NCBI GenBank assembly: GCA_021014945.1
Contig: MU266465.1
Span: 1 to 64,000, forward strand
DNA length: 64,000 nt
Source: Leucogyrophana mollusca
Taxonomy: Eukaryota; Basidiomycota; Agaricomycetes; Boletales
Reading direction: 5' to 3'
Part shown: in pieces, positions 56,395 to 64,000 of the stretch
Position numbering within the stretch: position 1 is the first letter of the stretch
Layout: each line of letters starts with the position of its first letter
Translations under genes and position numbers: made by a program
Notes under the pieces: generated by a model
Seen by the model: the letters and a program-made list of their open reading frames with translations, nothing else
What the model was told of the DNA's origin: nothing
Database searches by the model: none

Positions 56395-57262
56395 GACGCC
56401 CCTCACATCAGAAGGGGCACAGATCGTCCTCGAAGGCTCGCACGTAGCCCGCGTGTGGGCTGCTCTCTCCGCTAAAGGCGACGGTCCCCGCTCTCCCCGG
56501 CCGACCTCCAGACTCGCGTCGGCGACGAGGCTGTAAAGGTCGGCCAGGGCCGTGCGTTCAAGAGCGGATGTACCGCAAAGGAGGCTCGGGTCTCGTCAAA
56601 TTGGTACGTCCAAGTCTGAGTCTCCTCGCCGAAACCTTGCGTCTAGGTTCCATCCATCACTGATACCACCCAGCTCCAATTACGCGAGGTGGACCCGACT
56701 GGGATGCTCGAAGCCGGCAAGAAACACCTCGCAGAGCTACGGAAGCGAAAACTAATCGTGCAAAGGTCCTTGCAAAATACGTACATCACGCACAGGCCGC
56801 GTCCCGACAGAAAGGGCCAGTGGTTCACCGTCCGCAAAGGATCCAGCTTCCTCTCCACCGCCGCGCCTCATGCTTCATGCCACCCCGCAGAGGCGCGCAG
56901 AAAACATCGACGTTCAAAAAATACAACTTCGAGGTGGACAGTGCACCCACCTCGGGCGGCACCCTCCGCTCGCTGCTCAAAGTCCGCGAAGAGATCCGCA
57001 ATATCTTCCTGGAGATGGGGTACGTCTCCGCTGTTCCTCCATCCCGCGTGTCTGTCTAACGACTGCTGATGTACAAAGGTTCGAAGAGCTGCCTATGAGC
57101 TCTTTCGTCGAATCCGGTTTCAACGCGCTGTTCGTCCCTCAACAGCACCCCGCACGCGAGCTGCATCGGCTCGAGGGATTGGGGCGGGAGTGGTGTGTTG
57201 GCCATGTCGCCCCTGCGACGGCTGATCAAGCGGAGCAGCTTGTGGCCAATGTTGTTCCGTGA
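56395..57262 (+). pseudogene. FRS2: Truncated phenylalanyl-tRNA synthetase alpha-subunit gene
   Basis: Pieces in several frames match cytosolic PheRS alpha: GSHVARVWAAL, KVGQGRAFKSG, LREVDPTGMLEAGKKHL, AELRKRKLIVQ, KGQWFTVRKGSSF, FKKYNFEVDSAPTSGGTL, KVREEIRNIFLEMG, then FEELPMSSFVESGF and LFVPQQHPARELH. Introns are retained (for example after LEMG, gtacgt to acaaag), so it is a DNA copy. Frames break near 56500 and 56860. The part after PQQHPAREL, which holds most of the catalytic core, is replaced by unrelated sequence with a stop at 57262. PheRS is essential, so a complete gene must exist elsewhere. Confidence 0.82.
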
Positions 57263-58135
57263 GGGTGAGACTGATATACCGCAATGAGCGTAGGGCACCT
57301 TGTGTCGCTCCTAAGTTGAAGTTTCGAAAGAAAGGTGGGACAACCAGAAAGGAAGGTATGCTACTGATAGGTGTGTCCGTACCTAACACAGCCGATAGGT
57401 ATCATCGAAAGCGGTTTACCGTTTGCCTCCGTCAACTTTATCCGAACTGCAAGCCATTGGACAAGCCCTAACCGGTATTGGACAGCACCTACTGATCGAC
57501 ATAACGGCCGCCCAACACGACACAATCTTTCTGGTAACGGATAGTCATCAGCTGGTGTGTGTGCCAAGCCAGGTCGATGTCCAGCGTCGGCACTAGGAAG
57601 GCATCGGGGGACCGGACCATTAAGGCCAAGAAACTACCCGCGCCCAGAGGGTACTGGCCGATCATCCGTGAGATAAATGCGGGTGCTCACGAGTAATAAC
57701 TTATGGGCTGTATATTGTTCCATTCCTTTGAGGGACAGCCGCCGTCAAGCATTGCATGCTTCTATAACGAACCTTTCGCACCGATCGCAGCAAGCATGTT
57801 CTCCTTCATAGAACTTGCCCGTTTAGTATCCTTTGCGGTGAATGGCGTGTGGAGAGTGTCACTGAAAAGAAGGGTGCAAAATCATAAACGTTATGCACCT
57901 ACAAGCGAAGTGGTACCACCCACGCTAGGTACGACTCGATACTGTCAGTTTGGGGGACAAGGTTTCTCGCCGGTTTAGGCAGAGCAAGCTTTTCCCTTGT
58001 GATTTCGCGCGCTGAACTGACTCTGGGCGTAACCTGAGCCTCCTGTCCCGATGAAAGCTGAACAATTTACGATACTCAATGACATGGTACCAGATGGACA
58101 GGCATAAGAGCAGCCGTAACCTCAACATAACCGCA
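57263..58135. other. Region without a recognised gene
   Basis: Short ORFs only (57259-57471, 57703-57978, plus); no family resemblance and no repeat noted. Confidence 0.4.
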
Positions 58136-58684
58136 TCACTTTGTTATCATACGAAATTTGAGGGCCTGCCACAAAGCTTCAACGTCATCTTTGCGCTCAG
58201 CTTCTTCCTTCTCCAACTTGTGGTACAGGTCATCCTTGATGCTTCCTTGCCGTGCCAACTCCTATTGATACCACTCTCCCCCTTCCTCCCGCTGGCGCTT
58301 TTCTCTCTCCCGCTCAAGCTTCTCTTTCTCATGCTCAGAACGTAGTTCCTCTATTGTTTGCTGCAAGTTTTGTATGGTGCTCGACAACTCGGCGATTGGC
58401 TTCTCACTACCAGAACGATGTAGGAGGTGGTCGTGCTGCGCCTCCGAAGGGCCGCACAGAACAAACATCGCAGCGGATAAATTGTTGCTGTCCCGGAGAG
58501 CTTTCGACATGCTTTCAATTTGCCTCGATTCAAATGTGAAATTTACTCTCAGGATAGTGATGGGGTTGCGTGTCGAGTGGGGACAGAGGAGCATCCAGCT
58601 TGTAAGCTTCCCATATGACCCTATCCGCCAAAGTTCGCACGCTGGCTGCAACTCAAACTGTGGCTGTGAGAATCCAGAGCTCAT
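58136..58684 (-). pseudogene. Coiled-coil protein exon with an in-frame stop
   Basis: The frame from 58684 runs into a heptad-like charged helix (QTIEELRSEHEKEKLERERE), meets TAG at 58264-58262, then stays open for 41 more codons of the same character (LEKEEAERKDDVEALWQAL) to TGA at 58136-58138. The continuation in the same frame and of the same composition argues for one original exon with a nonsense change. No family was recognised and the 5' exons were not found. Confidence 0.4.
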
Positions 58685-59149
58685 GCAAAGTTCACGTCTC
58701 CTGGTCTCCAGTGTTCAAGCCTTCTCAGCTACTCAGCCCAAATCACCGGCATATATCATAATTGCTCCCTGGCTGGCACGCTGTGCTGTCCTCCAAGCCC
58801 AAGGTCCGTCTACATCTTATTGTAGACGGACACACCGAATCTCCCAAATTCACGATCTCATTTATTCCCCGCCGCCACCAGTAGTGTCCGGCTTTTCGGA
58901 TGTAGCATAGCATCAGCATCAGCACGAAGCTTATGACGCATGCGTATAGGTCACGGTCGACAACCTGTTGGAGAACGCGTGATCGATCGTGGGTCGACTG
59001 CAGAGTGGCTGGATGCTCAGCTTAGGCTGTCAACTGTAGTTGGCTTCAATCCTGTTGCCCAACGCGCAAGCCCTGCTAGGACTTTCTTGACAAGATGTTA
59101 GGGCGACATCAGACCCCAAAAACCTAGTCTTTCGGCCGTCGGGGTCGGC

Positions 59150-59413
59150 CTCGCAGGATATATTGCACGATCTCAAAATCACTCACTTTTACTGGGCAGC
59201 CGGATTACATTTTTGCGCTTTTCACTGATGTACGGCGTAAGTCGTCAGTTAACGTGTGTCATTCATTGCTTCTATGTTTGAACCATGGCCAACGTTCAGA
59301 CTTTCCCCCGAGCGGAGCCTAATACCTGCAAGCCCGGCACTTGCTTCATGGGGACGGATGGGCCGGCGGACCATGAGTTTCCTGGGGTGGCGGCTCATGC
59401 GATTTATAGGTAA
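59150..59413 (+). pseudogene. Small secreted cysteine-rich protein, copy 2 (remnant)
   Basis: SLTFTGQPDYIFALFTD matches SLAFAGGKDYDFGLFTD of copy 1. After donor gtgtgtcattcattgc and acceptor gttcag, exon 2 reads TFPRAEPNTCKPGTCFMGTD and ends at TAA 59411-59413. Upstream of about 59165 the frame is off and no signal peptide can be found, so the copy looks truncated at its 5' end. Confidence 0.6.
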
Positions 59414-59749
59414 CAGTGCGCTGTGTTGTCCTTTGCGTATTGGGCCTGTGAACCAGAGACCCTTGCGCCATCCGCTCGGAGGTGGAAAAGCTACATTCAC
59501 CTTCTGTGAAGATCGCAGTGGCCCGGGCGGTGCGTTCTGTAAATCCGTAGCTGTGCCTTGCGTCGTTAATGTTACCTTTTCCCCTGCCCCTCTTGCGTCC
59601 ATTGACGTGTATATGGCTCTCAAGCTGACATCAAGTACCGTTTGTTGTGTTGGCTGGTATTTTGTGATGGATGGTTATCAGAGGTAGTAGTGATCCTCGT
59701 TTAGCTGCGGGACTACGAATCTTCGACGCGTCGTGGACACAGGGATACA

Positions 59750-60512
59750 TCATGACGATGCATGTGGTGGTGCTCGTTCACGTCCAAGGACCAACCATGA
59801 TGTATCTATGGGCTCACCGCCACGAAGGGAAGCAAGACCCCACGGAGTGGATGCACTCGCGATATACAAGTGCGGTCTCCAGGACTTCTCAGAATTTTGA
59901 TATTAACCATACCGCCCACAGCCAGATTATAGGTCCTCCTCGAGAGCGGTGTCCTGAGCGATGGGAATACTGCGCAGTTGTAGACCTGTGGGGGCGTAGC
60001 TATGCGACGCAAGCTGAGAATGGCGTTTGGGTGAAGGTGGTGACGTTAGCTGTTGTCATCAAATTTAAGCCCTATATCTCGGTTCTCATCATGACTTGTG
60101 GGCTCATGCTGTGGGGATAGACAACCCACACGAACCAGAGCTAACTGGGGAAGCTTGTACGACTGAAACAACCCGCTGTCGTCGCATCAATGGAGAATCT
60201 CAGGAGAGTCGAATATATGTCACCACTAGGTATCAAGTCCAAATATACCACGGTTCGCAGTTTATGTACGTATCCTTCATAGCTGTCACAGCAACTGTTC
60301 AAGTTTAACCAATTCCCCTAGGCTTCTGGTAATGTTGATATAGTAATGGGAAGCAATTTCGCGTGGAGAACGATTCAGTATCGGAGGATGGAGGTGTGAC
60401 CTCTGTTCCCGTGGGCGAAAATTGGGTACAGTCCCGGGCGGTCATCAGTCAAGATACCGCTGGAAGGCAAGTTTACCAACTGGGTTTAGCCTTGATACAT
60501 TTTTTGGCTTGA
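59750..60512 (+). pseudogene. Unrecognised duplicated gene of the cassette, copy 2
   Basis: Blocks match the gene at 24445-25075: LWAHRHEGKQDP, RERCPERWEY, ELTGEACTTETTRCRRING, donor gtacgta, and an exon reading NGKQFRVENDSVSEDGGV then VPVGENWVQSRAVIS and QVYQLG. The C-terminal exon is better preserved here than in copy 1. Between LIMTCGLMLWG and DNPHEPELTG the frame changes by one base, so this copy is broken or mis-assembled. The family is not recognised. Confidence 0.4.
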
Positions 60513-60962
60513 CTTTTCGTACGGCAGATCCTGTCATGTTCATGTTTCACCTTTACCCTCCCGGTTTTTATCTACCCGATTTCTGCAGTCTTCATTCGGT
60601 CTTCGTCCGCCTCGCTGGTCTGCCGGCTCGTTTCGCGTTACCGATCATATTCAGTGATTTCAGTCCAAACATGATGTGAAGTCTCCCCGGGGACAAAGGT
60701 CTTAGGTCGGTCCGCAACAAGATTTAAATTAATGATGAAGCATCCGTGACGCTCGATAGATGGTGGCTTATCGGAACGGCGGACTAACGGGGCGCACGAA
60801 CGTGATTTGGTTCCACACACCCACACCGACTAGCCTGATTATACAAGCGCCGATGGCTACAGAGCGCTCCGTGTGCACGCTAAACCCAGCCTCTTCTCTG
60901 CGTCGACGTGATGGTCGGTAAGTTGTGCGGGCCTCTCAAAGGCGATGCCAGCTGGAAAGACA

Positions 60963-60968
60963 TATAAA
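60963..60968 (+). promoter_or_regulatory. TATA box of barwin-like copy 2
   Basis: TATAAA lies 84-89 bp before the ATG at 61052, the same spacing as in copy 1. The sequence from here to the start codon is strongly conserved between the copies. Confidence 0.65.
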
Positions 60969-61051
60969 CCGCGACTGAAGTGCAGATGAAAGCCAAGTCC
61001 CCACATTTATACTATCGTTTTATCATATCCTACTCATCAGCCTATCTAATC

Positions 61052-61655
61052 ATGCAGTTCTTTGCTCTCCTTTCTTCCGCCCTTTCTCTCGCTCTTGCCA
61101 TCGGCGTATATGCAGCACCTGCAGAGAGGAGGCACAATGGAACTGACGTCTTTGTGCGGGCCACAGAGACCGTGCAGCTTTCCAAGCGCTACGACGACGC
61201 CAAGTTCACCTACTACGAGCCTGGCCTGGGTGCCTGTGGCGAAACCAATACCGCATCTCAATATGTGTGTCCAACGTCTCGCCCTTTCCTTGGTCACACA
61301 ATGTATACTAAAATAACTTACCTCTCAGGTGGTCGCGCTGAACTCGGACGTGAGGCAACATCCCACCGACTGTTGATCACACTAATGTAATCTATATACT
61401 GCAGCAATACGACAGTGGCAGCTACTGCTTCGACACAATCACCATCAGCTACGGAGGCAAGACTGCACAAGCGACCATCGTTGACCGGGTTTGTTTGCAC
61501 TCACTTAGTGACAGTTCAATGACGTCTAACTTTTCATCCTCACGCTCTAGTGCCCTGGGTGCCCCGACTACGGACTGGACCTATCGCAAGGATTGTTCGA
61601 GTACTTCGCCGATACATCGGTTGGAGTGATCTATGGTGACTGGTCTATCAATTAG
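61052..61655 (+). CDS. Secreted barwin/DPBB protein (riboflavin-aldehyde-forming-enzyme-like), copy 2
   Basis: This has the same design as copy 1. The signal peptide is MQFFALLSSALSLALAI and the KR cleavage site is QLSKR. FTYYEPGLGACGETN is followed by introns at about 61272-61327 and 61351-61409, then YDSGSYCFDTITISYGG, ATIVDR, a third intron, and CPGCPDYGLDLS; the last exon ends YGDWSIN at TAG 61653-61655. Protein differences from copy 1 are few (for example IGVYAAP for ICVSAAP, TVQ for TTQ), while introns and flanks have diverged more. That pattern suggests selection on both proteins. The product should be a small secreted protein with a double-psi beta-barrel; the biochemical role is not proven for the family. 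Confidence 0.9.
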
Positions 61656-61860
61656 TGCTCTCGCAATGCACCTGCCAGAGATTCCGACATACATCGGTAC
61701 TACTATTACCGTTCGTTCTTTAGCTTATTTTATCTGTACTTTAGTTGCTGTTCTTTGATATTGTCGCTGGTAATGGTAGTTGCAAATTCAAGGCTGGATC
61801 CTGAACTACATAATTACCTTTGAACTCAACTTCAATATCCAGATCCTGTCATGTACATGG

Positions 61861-62941
61861 ATACCCAACCGACAGTTGTAAGAATGGGCACTTCGACCTC
61901 ATCAGGCTCTTCCACTCTCCGCCACTCCGAGGTGTTATCAACCTTTCCACAATGGAGTATGTGTAGACGGACTTGCGCTCCTGTACACCCCCAACCCAGA
62001 TGTGATCGCCCACCTGGTGCCACTTCCTGTATTCCGAGCGTGGACTGATCCCGTTCGAACGACTGCTCAGCATTTCCTGTACAGTGTGCTAATAACAGAT
62101 CGACATTCATCTGTCAGTAAGATCTGCAAAGGAGAATATAACGTGCTCTTGCACACTATATATTTTGTGTCGTCAAGCAGGCTACTTGGCTGACCATCAA
62201 CGACAACACTTGTAACAGCAGATGATTACTATGGATTGGTTTGTCGAATGAGCAGATTGTCTGACAATTATGTAGACGGTTCCGACCTGCTAATGGAGAT
62301 ACTCCCGGCTGAGACCCTTTTTTTGGCTGGATGATCTTGATTGCAATCTTCGTGCTTCCGTCCCCCCGATTACAGCAGCAATGTGGCTCACGCTGTGGCG
62401 TTCTCGGTTGTATCTGAATCTCAGTTTGGATCTGACTTTGTCATCGTAGCTCTTTCAGGTTTGCCTGCTCACTGGGTTCCTGGCTTCTTTGCTTTTCCCC
62501 CAGGCATGTCGTGCCGCTCTTTTGTGCAAGGACTGCTTACTCTGACTATCAGCTGTCTTAAACTTAGTGGACGTCCTAAACAAGGACGTTCGAGTTTTCC
62601 CTTCTGATGAGCGCCTTGAACCTTCAGGGCGGCGCTATTGAAACCTATCCGCCCATGGGTTCTGTGGCTCTGGAGGCATCGCAATTTCCGCACCATTGAC
62701 ATCTTGGAGAGGCAGAGGTCCGGTGTAGTGCCATGTTTTCTGGCTACATAGGAAAACGTTGCTGTGTACGCCTCGACCAGGAGCTTGACGCTGGGGAACT
62801 ATGATGGCGATACCAGCGTCTGCTGAGTTCCAATAGCTCATCGACGGGCGTTCCCTGCTTTCGACCCATAAATCGCCGATTACTGCTATATAGCGCTTCT
62901 CACTTTCACGATCGCAGTTTGTTGCACTTGGTCAATCATTC
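61861..62941. other. Intergenic region, no recognised gene
   Basis: ORFs at 62341-62607 (plus) and 62635-62841 (minus) show no family resemblance. The palindromic word ggacgtcctaaacaaggacgtt lies near 62570. The promoter of the DUF6535 gene should lie at the right end. Confidence 0.35.
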
Positions 62942-64000
62942 ATGGCGGCACAACAAGTACGTTTTAACTCCGAGTTGTCCTTCCTTCCTTCGCCGGATCG
63001 TTCTGGTCATGATAACCGAGAAGGATCAAGGGATGCTGCGTGAGGGTATTTTTCGTGCTACCCAGTCCCCATTCCTTACAATTGTTCCAGGTTTATCCCA
63101 ATTAGCACCACTTCCTCCCGGAGGGCCAGCAGCATCCACACAAGCGACGAAGAGGCCCGATTTCGTTTCTGGGAGACGTTCACGCGTGAGGCGGCGGATC
63201 ACACCGCGGACCTTGTGGAAAAGTATAAGAGCGATATGGACATTGTATTGATCTTCGTAAGTCTAGCGTTATGTGCCTAGCTAAAACAGGCTAATCATAA
63301 TCCGCAGTCTGCTCTTTTCTCTGCCGTTGGGACATCATTCATCATTGCCATGCAGCCGAACCTCAGCGCCGACCCAAATGACACAACCAATGCGTTACTC
63401 AAGTTATTGGTTAACACCATCGACAACAATACCTTCTCCGGCCAGACCCTTTACCCTCCGGTGTGGGCGGGGCCCGGATCAGTGGACATCTGGATACAAA
63501 CACTTGCATATGCTAGTTTATCTGCCAGTCTTCTTACTGCCTTGGGCGCGGTGTTAGGCAAACAATGGCTTGGTCACTTCAATCGACTTGGTCGCGGTGC
63601 GGTTGATGCGCGAGCGAGACTAAGACAGCAAAAACTAGAAGGGTTTCGAAAGTGGCGATGCGGGGTGGTTTTGGAAGCTTTACCCGTTCTCCTCCAGATA
63701 TCTCTACTCTTGTTCGGGATTGCGCTCTCTGCGAATATTTGGACACAAAACCAAACTGTCGCTACAGTCATCATCGGCACCACCGCGTTTGGCTCCTTAT
63801 TTTACATCGTCATCGTCATTGCCTCCTTGATGTACCGCGATTGTCCTTTTCAAACCCCAGCATCAATCATCCTCCGTGACCTGGTCCAGAGTGCCAGTTC
63901 CTACTACAAAGCATGGCGGAGGAGATTCCAGGCTTCCATCGACCCACCCTCTCAGAAGCGCACATCCATTCGTTCCGTCATTATCAACTTGAGAAAGTCC
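62942..64000 (+). CDS. DUF6535 membrane protein, 3' end cut by the window
   Basis: A possible start is ATG 62942 (MAAQQ, then donor gtacgt). The well-supported exons read SDEEARFRFWETFTREA, KYKSDMDIVLIF, then after an intron (63257-63306) SALFSAVGTSFIIAMQPNL, NDTTNALLKLLVNTIDNNTF, the membrane segments ASLSASLLTALGAVLGKQWL and LPVLLQISLLLFGIALSAN, and TAFGSLFYIVIVIASL. This matches the DUF6535 family, which is very common in Agaricomycetes and has several transmembrane helices and no assigned function. The frame is still open at the last base of the window. The first introns are uncertain. Confidence 0.85.

Larger units (their letters stand above)
59150..61860 (+). repeat. Right arm of the inverted three-gene segmental duplication
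   Basis: This is the counterpart of 23085-25450 in opposite orientation. The order along the plus strand is: small secreted protein remnant (59150-59413), unrecognised gene (59750-60512), conserved TATA and leader (60960-61051), barwin-like gene (61052-61655), and a conserved 3' flank (to about 61860). Confidence 0.8.

Overview
This window is nuclear DNA of a filamentous basidiomycete, most likely a mushroom-forming Agaricomycete and possibly Polyporales. The genes are monocistronic and interrupted by many short (about 50-80 nt) GT-AG introns. The families present are typical of that group: TPR/F-box proteins, HET-domain proteins, Crinkler-type kinases, a DUF6535 protein, a polyporopepsin-like aspartic protease and barwin/riboflavin-aldehyde-forming-enzyme-like secreted proteins. 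No bacterial, viral, CRISPR, tRNA or rRNA features were seen. Gene models were built by eye from splice sites and family resemblance, so exon edges are approximate unless stated.

Layout. 0.3-4.4 kb: an F-box fragment, a kinase-like gene and a secreted aspartic protease. 6.4-13 kb: a decayed inverted piece of DIS3, directly followed by an intact DIS3 (Rrp44, exosome nuclease) whose introns 4 and 5 are swollen by minisatellites. 13.5-19.8 kb: a Crinkler-like kinase, a degenerate F-box gene, a small unknown gene and a short-chain dehydrogenase. 21.6-22 kb: UstYa-like and F-box fragments. 23.1-25.7 kb: a three-gene cassette (small secreted Cys-rich protein, unrecognised gene, barwin-like secreted protein). 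27.3-36.3 kb: a TPR/F-box gene, two tandem HET-domain genes (the second broken) and a histidine acid phosphatase. 40.5-43.4 kb: a two-finger GATA factor with a 12-nt microexon. 44.6-47.9 kb: a gene-free array of diverged repeats of about 1 kb. 47.9-52.3 kb: a WRAP53/TCAB1 homologue with a 1.77 kb minisatellite intron. 53-54.7 kb: a small Cys-rich protein and ribosomal protein uL14 (RPL23). 56.1-57.3 kb: joined remnants of a HET gene and a phenylalanyl-tRNA synthetase alpha gene. 59.1-61.9 kb: a second, inverted copy of the three-gene cassette. 62.9 kb to the end: a DUF6535 membrane protein cut by the window edge.

How it fits together. Conserved housekeeping genes (DIS3, WRAP53-like, RPL23, GATA factor) sit among fast-evolving, duplicated and decaying genes linked to secretion, self/non-self recognition and effector-like functions. 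The clearest structural signals are the inverted duplication of the secreted-protein cassette (arms about 2.5 kb, about 34 kb apart), an inverted partial copy of DIS3 at its own 5' end, and minisatellite-expanded introns in two housekeeping genes. Several otherwise coherent genes show a single in-frame stop or one-base frame break. These could be real decay or assembly errors.
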